Origin: Shinisaurus crocodilurus
Lineage: Eukaryota > Chordata > Lepidosauria > Squamata > Shinisauridae
Reading direction: 5' to 3'
DNA: 64,000 bases
Assembly: GCA_021292165.1 (NCBI GenBank)
Contig: CM037876.1
Coordinates: 206,234,200-206,298,199 of the forward strand
Shown: positions 1 to 12,365 of the stretch, piece by piece
Layout of the letters: each line of letters opens with the position of its first letter
Numbering within the stretch: position 1 is the first letter of the stretch
The notes under the pieces: model-generated
The model's input: the letters and a program-made list of their open reading frames with translations, nothing else
What the model was told of the DNA's origin: nothing
The model's database searches: none
Program-made: the position numbers and the translations under genes

Positions 1-694
1 ACTCTGTGCTATATTAACCTAGGGTATATGTGAATGGCAATGAACACCCATCCACAAGGCCTTAACATTTTAATTCAACATGATTATTTGTTTACACATC
101 ACTCTTCTCTTGAATCTGGCTTTTCTTTTGGTTGTGTCATTGTTCTTTGTGATCTGTCTTCATATAACTTTCAACTATATCAGCCTTTGCTGGGAAATTA
201 TTTCCTCAAAGTTTCAACAATGCCAAATGCCTGCCCCTAAGGTTGTTGGGAGAGCAAGTACATCATTCTGTGTATAATACTGTTGTAAAACTATCCAGCT
301 GATCAAACAAAGCTATTCAAATATTGTCTCCTCTTTCAGTATGTTACAACCCTAGTTTTAAAGCAGCAAATACAAGTGTAGTAAAGAGGTTTTCAAGAGT
401 AAATAACTTCTATATAATCCCCTCCCCTGCTTTGTAAAGAAAAGAAAATATATACTATTTCAAAACAGTATATATTGGACTTGCTTAGCGGACAATTTAC
501 AGGTAACTTTATATTTTGATAGCTCAACTTAGTGAAATCAATTGAAAACAAAATGTGTGATTCTCCCTTTTTGAAGATTGATTAACTATTGGCACAATAT
601 GTTAGGAATTTCTGTCCCAGTCCTGTTGAAATTGACAGGAAATTGTGCAAGAGAACCTCTCAATGGAGACTTTTTCAGTTCTCCTACATGTTGA

Positions 695-805
695 TAGAGC
701 TAGTTCAGGAGGTACCCCTGTTGCCATCTGACTGACCACTGTTAGAAACAAAATGCTGGACTAGAGGGACTTTAGGTCTGATCCAGCAAGCTAATTCTTG
801 TGTTT
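695..805 (+). repeat. CR1-like LINE 3' tail fragment
   Basis: The segment contains ATGCTGGACTAGAGGGAC followed by GGTCTGATCCAGCA. This is the same 3' tail seen at the ends of the two longer LINE copies near 31250 and 32100. It is a short, 5'-truncated and diverged remnant. Confidence 0.6.
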
Positions 806-1172
806 TGATATTTCCATACAGGTCATCTGGTCATAGTCTTCTCCACTATGGTGAAATGTATATTTCTATTTAAATTACAGAAATTATTTCTAAATGTGCA
901 TTTATACAAATAAGCAGATGCACATTTTATGCAAATCTTTGCCCACTTTTGTCGGTGATTCATTTCCTCTTTTTTTGGCAAAGAATAAGTGCTTGGGATG
1001 GACAGATCAGTCTTTTTCTGGTCTGTGTCAGTTTTGCATGTGTTCATTAATGAGTCTATTCTTCCCCATTTCTGCACTGATATGCAATTTTTTTTTAAAG
1101 AAGTCCACATAGAAATTTGTATTTAAATATGCATTTTGGAGCACATTTTCCTCACAAAATACGTGTTTCTAA

Positions 1173-1281
1173 GGGTGTAATCCAAGTCCTACAACTCCCA
1201 GAATTCCCCAGCCAGTATGGCTGGCTGGGGAATTGGGGGAGCTGTAGGATTTTTTTCTGTCTAAACATGCATAGGATTGTG
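1173..1281. mobile_element. Palindromic hAT-like MITE
   Basis: The core at about 1188-1250 is an imperfect palindrome: CTACAACTCCCAGAATTCCC on one side and a complementary stretch ending in AGCTGTAGG on the other, around CCAGCCAGTATGGCTGGCTGG. It resembles the common reptilian 'tacaactcccag' MITE type, also seen at 33480-33603. Superfamily assignment is from memory. Confidence 0.55.
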
Positions 1282-2120
1282 CCCTCAAATGTATTTTATC
1301 CTAAACATCCTCAGTAATGAGAATCAATGATTAATTAAACCATCTTGGCTTGAGTTCTGTCCCGTTGTCTTAGCATGATTACAATACTTGAAAATATCAT
1401 ATAAATTATTCCATGTGGCATTTTTCACATTCACTATAATTCCTTTAGGTAGAGGCATGCATCAGCAAGTATCTTCTTGATATAAATCCAGCAACACAGT
1501 GTTCATTTTGAGTTATGCTGGTAAGGTTTTCCCTAAAGAGAAGAGTGGGATTTGGGCAGGCTGCCCATAGCTCTGAAACCTCATGCACCGTAAAGTTTTC
1601 CAAGTCATGAAGGCCTAAATTAATGCTTTGAATTTATAGCATGTTAACATGAGCTATGTTGTAATTCAATTTCCTCTTTGCTTTTCCTTCTCTTGAATTA
1701 AGTTTCTTCCATACACAACTACACTATAATGATAGGTTTCTTTCTTATATCATGTATGCATATGTTGGTAGAAGTATACAAAATAGCTTGGCACAACAGG
1801 TGCTTAAACATTTCTAATTATACGAATTAGATACTGGCACGTAAAGTTAGTTACTTTGGCGACTTATTCTGGTTGCAGTTCCTGGCACAAAATCTGAAAT
1901 CTTTTGCTGGGGATTATAATAGTAAGGAAGGTGGAGGGAAGGAATGCCCTAGGATATTGAACTATATTGCGGGCATGTTGAGAGGAAGGAGATGGGATTC
2001 AAGAAGTTGTTATCTGACACTGGAATGTGCCTTTCAAAATATTTTTGTTTTCTGTGTACCTCAGGTACACTGCCTTTACTTACCTGGAGGATATACATGT
2101 AATAAGTAAATAGTGGACAG

Positions 2121-2557
2121 GTTCACACATAACGCGAACCCACCCCTGCGAATAAGCTATGCATTGTGGGTTATTCACTGAACAACCCACGGTATGCCTG
2201 ACAGATGATCGGGCTTGCTGTGTGTTGTTCTCCCCCCTCCTTCCCCCTCAGTCCTCCAGCCGGCTCCGGCAAATATCCCAGGGGACTTTGCGGCAGAACC
2301 CGTCTTGTCTCCTTGCCTTGGCCCCCTCCCCACTCCGATCGTTACCTCATTTTGTTCCCTGGCTTTTTATTTTTTATTTTTCAGAGCCTCAGAAATGCAC
2401 ATTTGGGATTGTTATATTTTTATTATTGTTGTTGTTGGTCTTCCTCAAGTGCGCTCTTATGGCTGTCCGATATGTGTTGTCTTGCCCAGTCAAACGTAAA
2501 ATAAGCCACCTTGCGGAAAGCGGTCTGGGCTTGCACGTGTTGTGAGAGCCCAGTCAA
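2121..2557. mobile_element. Short member of the fold-back DNA element family (copy A)
   Basis: The left end reads GGTTCACACATAACGCG followed by AACCCACCCCTG, then a GTGGGTT motif and GATCGGGCT. The right end reads GTGTTGTGAGAGCCCAGTC. These match the ends of the larger elements at 12366-13850 and 41168-42399. The copy is only about 440 bp, so most of the interior is missing. Open frames inside it (2159-2545) look like chance. Confidence 0.55.
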
Positions 2558-2778
2558 TGAATATTCAACTATAAGGGTTAAAAACATACCCTTTAAGAGG
2601 CTGGGTGGTGGTGGTGGCAGAGGCGGCTACATGTGGATGTCATGCTAAACTAGCAAGGTATCAACGAGCCTAGCCTCCTCCTTCTGGGCTTGGATGCTCC
2701 CCTTCTCCCCTCTGCAACTGAGAGACTTTCACTTCTACTTTTAGTTAACTGCAGCTTCCCATGTCATCTGAAGTAGGA

Positions 2779-2884
2779 ACTGTGGTTAACATTAACTATG
2801 GTTAGTTTAAAACAAGCAAGCTTCAGAAACCATGGTTTGAAGTTGACTTGTTTTAAACTAACAATAGTTAATGTTAACCACAGT
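2779..2884. repeat. 38-bp inverted repeat
   Basis: The left arm (2779-2816, starting ACTGTGGTTAACATTAAC) is the reverse complement of the right arm (2847-2884) with one mismatch in 38 bases. The 30-base spacer contains AAACCATGGTTT, itself palindromic. Surrounding sequence (about 2600-3020) resembles the MITE at 57888-58315, so this is probably the core of a non-autonomous DNA transposon. Confidence 0.8.
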
Positions 2885-3951
2885 TTGTTGATCCAGACAA
2901 CACTACAAACTGTGGATAAAAATGGAAGCAAAATCTTTTGAACTTCTCCTCTGTGCCATGTGGGAGGAAAAAAGGGGAGCAGGGAGTACACCAGTACCAG
3001 AGGAGGCTAGGCTTGTTCACATTTCACTGAACCAGGGATAGATGTAGCCTTCAAGATGTAGGATTGTGACTGCCATGATCCCACACCATTAGATATGCTG
3101 GGTAGGGCTGATGGAAGTTGCAAGCCACCAACATCTGGAGGGCCACACATTCCCTAAGCCATAGTTTATTATGTCCAAATGTGGCCATTAATTCTATTAA
3201 GGCCTCTATTGTATCAGAAAGTTGAGTCTCTGGTTCCTTAGTGGGACAGTGGGATACAGCTTTCAAAACTCTCTGAATGTAAGACATTAGAAGAATCCAA
3301 ATATTTAGAAGTTTAATGGGTTGTAGATATAGCTCAGAGAGACCTATCATGATGTCAACTTTCTGCCTGTTAGAAAACATTCCCTTTTTTATTTTAACCA
3401 TTCAATAAATACCCTTTCAGTTATTACATACACCTTTACATTTTTTAAAAGTTTAGTTGTTCAAACAGCAGTTTTCAGGCGGAAGCAAATTCTACCACAC
3501 ATCCCTTCTTTTCTGCTTTCTAAAACCACTAAAATTTCTAAATTGAAGACAAACTAGGACCAAGTGAAAACTGTTAAAACCACCTAGAATCGCACCCTGC
3601 TGCAGGATACTGAGTCTGTATAAGGAGCTAGAAAAGAGTAATTGCGAAGTTAAATGTCTGGAGGAGCGGGACTGATATTGCTGTGAATTTGGTACTGCTT
3701 TGTAAATTTTGTAATCAACCTATAAAACTGGCAGGTCCACCAGAAGATCTGACCCTATGAAAGTTGCCATGAACTTGTCAGTGTTTGGGAACACAAAACA
3801 TTTTCAGTGTTAGTGTGAATAAAAATAACCATTCTGCCCATGTTAGCAGAAAAGTGTTTGATATTTCACATCACATGGTTACCATTTCAAAAGATACATT
3901 GAAATATCAACAATGCTCTGTGCTTGTGTTCTAATAATTTTTATTCCTTAA

Positions 3952-5132
<1,181 letters not shown>

Positions 5133-5163
5133 TGACTAGATATTACATTTCCTGAATATATTT

Positions 5164-5670
5164 TATTACAAAATCTTTTAGGGTGCAACTGCAATCATAC
5201 AGCCCTCCAATCTTGTCTGGGGGTGGGTAGTCACTGCTGCGACCTCGGAAATCTCTTCCGAGGTCACAGCGCCGTGGACTCCCCTCAGTAGCCAGCATGG
5301 TTCTTTCCACACCAGCTGGGAACCAAACATGGAAGACTGTCTTCGGTTCCCCAGGGGGGGCATTCCCAGGGGCCGGGAGGGGAGGAGCAAGGCACTGCAG
5401 GCTTCTGTAGAATCCAGGTGGTGCCTCAGCCTATCTTCCTTGTGAGGAGATGTAAAACATCTAGAAGGTGGAAATCGGCTGTCTAGATGTTTTTGAGGGC
5501 AAGGGGAGCGCAGTGGCCATCCTCTCTGCCACGCTCCTCCCACACTCAATAGGTTGGGCATAATCCTCTGGGATCAGAGGGTTGCGAGCACCCACATAGG
5601 ATGGGGCTGCCCAGAAGACTACTGTCCTGGCACTTGTCATGGGTCCAGAAGCTGGTTTGGGAGACCCCTT
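5164..5670. repeat. GC-rich hairpin-bearing repeat, probably a DNA transposon remnant
   Basis: The composition shifts from AT-rich intron to GC-rich here. Two perfect stems are present: GACCTCGGAA (5241-5250) pairs with 5256-5265 across a 5-base loop, and AAAACATCTAGA (5454-5465) pairs with 5482-5493 across a 16-base loop. The sequences TTCCGAGGTC and a CTAGATGG-type stem recur near 49000-49250, which suggests a dispersed family. No coding potential is convincing. Confidence 0.5.
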
Positions 5671-5765
5671 CATAATTCTCAGTAGTTGTCAACTTGTCAG
5701 TAGTTCTCTGGAGTGAAGCTAGGCTATTGAGCTTCTGTAGTAGAGCCAATCGCAGGAAGCTGCCA

Positions 5766-6222
5766 TTAGGGATAGACAAATCTGCCAATTTCAGTTCCAC
5801 TCAGTTTCTCATTTTCCAGACTGCAACTTCATTTCAGCCTGTTTCCTTTTCAGTTTGCGAATTTGGCCCCCCAAAAAAGTCTGCATGAAAATTCATATGC
5901 ATTTCTGTGTACATTTTTTCTAATATACACATTTTTGTATGCACTTTCCTTGTGTGTGCACTTTTTGTAAGCAATTTTATGTTAATTTAATGCATCTTTG
6001 TACATACTTCCCCCTACTATACACATTTTTGTGGGCAATTCCCCTTAATATACTATGCATTTTTGTGTGCAATTTTTGAGTTGCAAATTGCAACACAACA
6101 TTCTGAAAAGTGCGGATTTCAGAGTACAAGTGTGTTCCAGTTTGCATATAGGTTCAGGAGGTATGAATTGAGTAAGTTGGTATATATATTCAGACTGAAT
6201 GAATATCTCATACATCCCTAGC
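5766..6222. repeat. AT-rich degenerate tandem repeat bounded by TAGGGAT/ATCCCTAG
   Basis: The segment begins TTAGGGATAGACAAATC and ends ACATCCCTAG. Between about 5884 and 6075 a loose unit such as ACACATTTTTGTATGCA or ATGCATTTTTGTGTGCAAT recurs every 30-50 bases with substitutions. Similar ATGCATTTT-rich stretches occur at 830-1160 and 45050-45270. It looks like an old dispersed repeat built from short tandem units. Confidence 0.5.
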
Positions 6223-6899
6223 TGCCGCCATTCAGTGCAGATATGTATGGCTTTTAAAGCATTCTCAAGTAGTTTGGAGCTTAGCTAACATAGTTCTAGC
6301 CACAACTTTCTTATTAAGCAGAGGTGGTTTTTCAGTCTGCTGCATTTCTCTCTTCTGTATGTTTTCTTAAAAATAGTGTGATTCAAGCAATTGGTCAGTA
6401 CTTTTGTGGTTGGAAATAGTAATGTAAATAATTGCTTGTTTCACTGTATTTTGCACCAGCTGTGTTGTATGTTATATTATTTTTTGTCACCACTTGTGAT
6501 CTATTTCAGTTATATGTTTTCATTGTAATCTGCCTTGTTTTCTTTTTTGTTTGTAAGAGGCTTGTTCCTTGTCTTTTTTGTTTTCTTTTGGAATGGGCCC
6601 AGTTAAAATGGATTAATTTGAAGAATATTCAGTGGATGATTGGAATTAATGTATTTGAATTTTGGGCTTATTTTGAATCAAGGTTTGAGTTGCCTCATAA
6701 CTGGCATGCGTTTTCTGAACTGAGCCCTATACCAGCAATTTTGAAATTTCTACCATCCCTAGATTAGATTCATGTTTACAGATAAATAGAAGAATGTGTT
6801 GTCATAAATTAATGTTTGCAAACTTGACTGTGTTCTGGTGATATGCACATGTTTTAGTAACTCAGTTAATCTTTTGTGCATTTCTAACAAATGTTTTAG

Positions 6900-7028
6900 A
6901 CTGCCTGGCGGTGCTATGCATCAGAAAATCCAGACTCTTCTACATGGAAAATATACATTAAAAAACCTTCCAGAAGTTATCATTTGATGTCTCCTAGTCC
7001 CAAGCCAAAGAAAACTGGGATGGTGTCG
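6900..7028 (+). CDS. KCNQ1: KCNQ1 helix A / calmodulin-binding exon (human exon 9 equivalent)
   Basis: This exon encodes 43 residues, phase 0 at both ends, after GTTTTAG and before GTAATG. It begins [20 protein letters not shown], which with the upstream AAASLIQ completes the helix A IQ-type site where calmodulin binds. Variants in this region of human KCNQ1 cause long-QT syndrome. It then runs through a basic, serine/proline-rich segment (SPSPKPKK). The exon is 129 bp against 123 bp in human as I recall; the two extra residues fall at the 3' end (KKTGMVS joined to VKKKKF). The splice donor TCG/GTAATG is weak-looking, but the frame continues cleanly into the next exon. Confidence 0.95.
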
Positions 7029-7988
7029 GTAATGAGTTACATTTCAATTTTCCTTGGACATTTTCCATTTGATACATTAGAATTTAAAGCTAGATTGAAA
7101 TGAACTATTTTTCCATAGGATATTATTTTATCTACACAGAATAACCTTTCTCGGGAATATAATACTTTCCCATATTCTCTGCAGGGAATGTAAATCATAT
7201 TTTCATAACATCAAGTGGTATCTCATACAGTCATGTGTATAACTGGTTGGCCAGTCCTACCAACTGGCAGAACACCCTAGCAACTTGTTTAGAGTGTGGT
7301 GTAGTCCTCTTTCCCCCCTCTTCCCATCAGTAGCCTGAGGCAGGTGAAGCTTTATATGGGAGAGGAAGAGCCTCTCCCTCTTTAGTTCTGTTTCATCTGC
7401 AAATAGCACTGGAGGTGAAACTCTGTCCTCATGGAATGCAGCATCAACCAGGAACTCAGTTAGTAGCAATGATGAGTGGAAGCCAAGTAAAAAAGTGTAA
7501 TTATGGAGTGACAGCCTATCCCTCTAATACCATTTTGGAATATGGGATGTGAGGCTATATTCCTCCTGTGGAATTTTTTCATTCATTCCTCTGTGGAAGA
7601 GCCTTGGCTCTGGTAACTGCATACATAACCTTCACCTATTGGGGGGAGTCTTTTCATGCCTGGCAGTGTGTCCAGAAGCACACCCGTGGCTGGGTTACAG
7701 CAACATGTGGGTACCTTTGCCTCATTTTGGGGTACTTCCCATTTGAGTGGAGTCCTTTCATGCCTTAAGATGTCTTGTGTGGGATTTTTGTGGCTTGGTA
7801 CGCTAGCCTAAGTGCAGGGTGATGGATCTGGTAATCACACATATGCTACTCTCCCAATTTGGGAGTTCCCTTTCATGATGTCTGTTAAGTGGTGCTCCCC
7901 CATCAACACTTTGCCCAAAGTGAAACAAAAATCCCTTTCTCGAACATTCCACAGTGTCAACTTGGAAACATAAGTCCCCAGCCAGGCC

Positions 7989-8150
7989 TGTGGCTTATGC
8001 TGGCTCAGCTTGTCTGAGCGTGGAAAGCTAAGCAGGGTCAGGCCTAGTTATTACTTGGATGGGAGACCCCTCCTCTAGTTTCCTGCATTGAGCAGGGGGT
8101 TGGACTCGATAGCCTTGTAGGCTCCTTCCAACTCTATGATCTATGAAATC
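7989..8150 (+). mobile_element. 5S rRNA-derived SINE with CR1-type tail (copy 1)
   Basis: The stretch GGAAAGCTAAGCAGGGTC (8022-8039), followed by GGCCTAGTTATTACTTGGAT and GGGAGACC, closely follows the middle of vertebrate 5S rRNA, which includes the internal polymerase III promoter elements. At about 8070 it changes abruptly to a CR1-like 3' end (TTGGACTCGATAGCC, then CTTCCAACTCTATGATCTATGA). The copy at 29277-29434 on the other strand has the same junction, so this is one transposable unit. The 5S part lacks the 5' and 3' ends of a real 5S gene. Confidence 0.8.
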
Positions 8151-8517
8151 TATAACCTCACTGCCATAGCCCAGGTGACAGGAAAGCAATTCTTACAGGC
8201 AATTCAAATAATTAAAAAACAATTCAAATAAAGCAATTCATTTTATTTGGTTTTACAAATTATTTGTAATTTAGTATCAATGTTTCTCAATAAAGGTTTT
8301 TCAAATTATAGTTAAACTTCTTATAATTCACATTTTAAAAAATGGACACACAATTCCTACAGAAGAGGCAGGGTAGATGCACTGAGTAACTAAATGCTGT
8401 ACAGTGAGTTACAGATAACAATACAAAGGAAGGTAAAATAGCTACTTGACAGCAAAGCAAAGCTAAAGTAAAATACCATGGATCTTTAGTAACATTTATA
8501 CAACTGTGAACATATTC

Positions 8518-8775
8518 TGTATTTATTTATTTGTTTGTTTGTTTATTTATTTATTCTATCTCCCTCCTTTTTTCCTGTAAGGAACCCAAAGTAGCTTACA
8601 TAATACTCCCCCTCCTCTCCATTTTATCCTCACAACAACCCTGTGAGGAAGGTTAGGCTGAGAGTCAGTGACTTGCCCAAAGTCACCCAGTGAGCTTCAT
8701 GGCCAAGTGGGAACTAGACCATAGATCTCCCGAGTCCCAGTCCAGTACTCTAACCACTATGCCGCATTGGCTCTC
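8518..8775 (-). mobile_element. tRNA-derived CORE/MIR-like SINE (copy 1)
   Basis: Read on the minus strand it begins with a tRNA-like head (GTTAGAGTACTGGACTGG, then a degenerate B-box area). A conserved body includes CTGACTCTCAGCCTAACC and ACAGGGTTGTTGTGAGGA, and it ends in a TAAATAAA-type tail at 8520-8555. The second copy at 44133-44414 shares the full structure. The MIR/CORE family name is from memory. Confidence 0.75.
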
Positions 8776-8780
8776 ATATG

Positions 8781-8818
8781 GTAATATTGCCATACATGAT
8801 ATTGTATGGCAATATTAC
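8781..8818. repeat. Perfect 15-bp stem-loop
   Basis: GTAATATTGCCATAC (8781-8795) pairs perfectly with 8804-8818 around the 8-base loop ATGATATT. It lies directly beside the head end of the SINE at 8518-8775. It may be a small palindromic insertion or a local inversion-duplication. Confidence 0.85.
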
Positions 8819-8950
8819 ATTCATTGTAGTAACTCCTAAAATTACAAATAAATAAATAGGTCAATAGCATATTTGCACATGCATTAGTTGGGATATTTGA
8901 ATGAAATCTTGAAAACCTAAATTGAAGACCACTCTTTCCAGGAGTATAGA

Positions 8951-9125
8951 AAGGGCCATAAGTCACTAGTACACTACATGCTGTGCATGCAGAATGTCCC
9001 AGGTTCAATTCCCTCCATCTCCAGTTAGAAAAAGATCAAGTGATGGGAAAGTCCTTCTGCCTGAGGCTTTGGAGAAACACCTGCCAATCAGAGTAACCAA
9101 TACTGTGGGCTAGATATACAAATAG
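8951..9125 (+). mobile_element. tRNA-derived SINE (second type)
   Basis: A B-box-like CAGGTTCAATTCCC (about 9000-9013) follows a GCATGCAGAATGTCC stretch, and the body contains ATCTCCAGTTAGAAAAAGATC, CTGCCTGAG and a CAATACTGTGGGCTAGAT end. The same body, reversed, is split by a Tigger at 59652-61002. The A-box end is degraded. Confidence 0.65.
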
Positions 9126-9728
9126 TCTAAGTTAACGTCCCATGTTTCCTATGAGGATTTCTGGACTGATGCAAGCATGTGCTTGCACAATTACTATTGA
9201 ATTCACATGTAAGGTATTTATGTGCTTATATGTAATCATTTATATTTGCAAAACAACAACAAGTTAAAGTTTGTTTTCACTTACCATGCCTTCAAAAAAT
9301 CTTAGGATGTCACATGCAAGTAAGCACTGAAGCTAAAACAGTAGTGTGCAAGATCCTCATCTCATGTAGATTCTACTACAGTTGGTCATTAAAGTAAATG
9401 ATCTATGAAATGGCTGCAATTCAATGAATAGTTAAAATACACAGCTGCCAATGCCATGCCAATAAATGGTTCTTAAACACAAATAACTGTCTTGCTGGAT
9501 TGCAGCTAGTGTGACTATTTACTCTAGTTCAGAATCTGTCCTATTGTACCAAAGGAATTGAAGGGCAAACAGAATTGCAATATTATTTTCCCTTGTAATA
9601 AATAGTAATTCCCATTCCCATTTTATTTTATCTTAATTTCAATTACTTTGTTTTGCTGAATTAAAATAATTAATGCAGGATAGTTCATTATTAATGTAGT
9701 GGGTTGTTTTTTTAAAAATTCTTACTAG

Positions 9729-9873
9729 GTGAAAAAGAAGAAATTTAAGACAGAAAAAGATAATGGATCAACTTCTCCTGATAAAATGTTACCTGTTCCG
9801 CAAATCACATTTGACCACGTGCTGGATGATAAGAAATCTGACAACTTTCACTTGGATTCATATGAAAATTCTG
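9729..9873 (+). CDS. KCNQ1: KCNQ1 cytosolic linker exon (human exon 10 equivalent)
   Basis: This exon starts in phase 0 after ACTAG and ends in phase 1 before GTAAGAA. It encodes VKKKKFKTEKDNGSTSPDKM and onward to SYENS plus one base. The basic VKKKKFK start and KDNG match KCNQ1. The following 25 or so residues are diverged, as expected for the disordered A-B linker. It is 145 bp against 142 in human from memory, one codon longer, with the same exit phase. Because the exit is phase 1, it can join either to the 121-bp exon at 21933 or to the candidate cassette at 14510 without shifting the frame. Confidence 0.94.
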
Positions 9874-11630
9874 GTAAGAATTTCGGTTGGAACTTGCATG
9901 CATTAAAGTAAGGAACCTCCACTGAAATAGGCCCCTGAGCCCTAAAGACACCTGTGGCTGTAGGAGCCCACAGAGTGATGGGGTGATGATTGTAACAACA
10001 CCTTTACTGGCATGTCCAAGAAAGTTTGCAAGTGGCTGTTCTGCTATGCTGTCCATCAGTTTCAACACTGTTGTAACAGGTTGCTATTACGTGTCTGTGT
10101 GTGTGTGTTTGAATAGCCTGTTTCAAAACATTTTAATTCCAATAACCACAGTCTCTCTGACTTGGAAATATTTCCTATAGAAAAACCATCAAATTTGAGG
10201 ATTTTAGAAGGAGAAAACTCTGTATCTATAGTCTTAACACCCTATTACTTCCTGGCATTAATCTGGAATATAACACTTGATTTCTATCTAGCCTTTTGAT
10301 TTTTCCTTTTTTTTGTATTCTTTTAAAACCCCTCTTGCATGTGACACTTTGTTTAGAATTCTTCCATCCTCCATATTTTTAAAACTATTGCCTTTGCTTT
10401 CAGCATTCGTTTGAAATCCTAACTGTGTTACTAGGGAAGGTAGAAACTAAAATGTGTAGCTAAAAAGTCTTAAACCTATCTCTGTTTGGTGTTATATATG
10501 TATCATCATCATTTAGTGTATGACAGTATATTTTTAGGATCCAGAGCCTACTTGTCTGCAGTGCTGTTTAGTTGCTTTTTACACTCCATGACTCCTTAAT
10601 GGTAGTCTCCATTTATAGCATGATATTCTGATTTTTTGGGGGGGTTAGGCTTTCTGCACCATTCTATTTTTTAAAACAAAAATATCCTGAAGAACACTTG
10701 CACAGACCACTAGCACACATGGAAAGTGCTACTGTGTCCTCCTATGCAACTGCTACTCATACTTGGATAATTTTAAAGTTTAGATCCCTTTTCTTTGAGA
10801 GCCTGTTTGTCAATTGCTCTTGCAAATAAATTGCAATTTCAAAAAATGTGTTGTAGAAAGCAAATATCAATGGGGAATACCACATTTGAATGCATATCAG
10901 GTAGAAAGTTCACATGCAGTTCTGGGTTTCTCAATAGGTTATGTAGTACAAAAGATGTTAAAGCTCTCTTTCACTACTTTCTGTGCACAACTGACATTAA
11001 CCTTTAACTGTGACTTTCACCATTTAAACGGCAATGTATAATCTATAAGCAGGTACTAACTCCACTTTGGAAACAAAGGTTTCCTTTTCCTTCTGACATC
11101 TATTCTCTTTTCTCCCCCTCCTCCCTGCGTTCTGTTCTCTCGAAACTCTTACAAGTATACAGGACAAAAAGGAATGTTAAAATTTCTTGGTAAGTTAAGG
11201 AAGCTACATTTTCCTACAGCATGCCAGACTCTGAAAACTTAACATTGCTTGCAGTGCTTTTCATATAAGCATACTGGCCATCAACTAACTATAAGTTACT
11301 TCTATATGATGCAAGGAAAGCGGGGCAAATCAAAATCTGCATTCTTTTATATCTCACCATGACCATGATTCAGTTACTAAGGCAAAAAAGTAGGAAATCT
11401 TCATATAAATGACTTATTTAATTAACATGATATACACCTAGCGTTTTCTCCCATTATTGTATTATAATAAGTGAGTCAATTCACAGTCTTTATTCAATGG
11501 CATTTTTTCTTTCACTTGTTCACGTACAATATTAGGGGCTTTATAAATAAAATAGGATAACAATGACTTGAATGTCTCATGGTTTTAGATTTTTATTTGA
11601 AGCCTGCAATAAAAATATACTGTGCAAGTC

Positions 11631-11712
11631 TATACATGTTTACTTGGAAGTAAGCCCCGCTGTGTTCAATAGGGGTTACTCCTAGATAAGTGTGCACAGA
11701 ATTGCAGCCTAA
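11631..11712. repeat. Short palindromic MITE-like repeat
   Basis: GTTTACTTGGAAGTAAGCCCC and GGGGTTACTCCTAGATAAG flank TGTGTTCAATA and are roughly complementary. The end reads TGCACAGAATTGCAGCC. This resembles a small, very common reptilian repeat of the 'gaagtaagtccc' type, recalled from memory. A weaker relative may lie at 4203-4262. Confidence 0.5.
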
Positions 11713-12365
11713 GGCTCTCAGCTTATTTTTAATACATTTATTGCATTCCTCATTGCAATAAATATCTTTACTTTTTTATCTCAAAATTTTAGTCTCATAT
11801 TTTTGTTATGAAAAGGAAAGAAATAGATCTCATGTTTCAATGGAAGAGAATTAAAAATGTACATGATTTTCCAAATTAAATCAGTGGGACCTAAAAGTAC
11901 TTAACATTCAGTGGATAGTGCGTTTAGCATGTAACTTTTCTCTGTCATTTCGATTTACTGAAAGTGGAAATTATCTTACATAAACAGAATTAGAGATAGA
12001 GGGATTCACTTTTGGAAGTTTTATTTTTCTAAAGATGGCCTGGTTCTGTTTAGGAAAAATTAGGCAAAAAAACCTTTTTTCTTTTTTTTTTCTTTTTGCA
12101 GAAGTAAATAGTTTGATTTAAAATTGCTGGATTACGTATTTACTTAAGTGCATAAGGTAATATACAGTTCAACCATAAAATAAGAAACTAAAGTTATAAA
12201 CATCTGGCAAGTTTTTAAAAACCCATTGAATAAAAAAAAACACTTCATAAAAAAACGTTAGGCATTCAGATATCTTGCTATGGCTGAGATCTCAAACTTG
12301 CATGGCCTGATTGGCCAATTTGAGCTTGTGATTAAGTTATGACTAGAGAGGAATTCTTACCCATT

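Larger units (their letters stand above)
7029..9728 (+). other. KCNQ1: KCNQ1 intron
   Basis: A 2.7-kb intron from GTAATG to ACTAG. It holds three SINE copies (7989-8150, 8518-8775, 8951-9125) and a 15-bp hairpin, listed separately. The stretches 7030-7985, 8151-8517 and 9126-9728 show no gene or repeat I recognise. Confidence 0.85.

Noticed and set aside
2159..2545. Overlapping open frames of 94-128 codons
   Set aside because: They lie inside the short fold-back element and have no transposase-like content.
8022..8072. A real 5S rRNA gene
   Set aside because: Only the middle of 5S is conserved, the sequence switches to a CR1 tail, and a second copy shares that junction, so it is a SINE.
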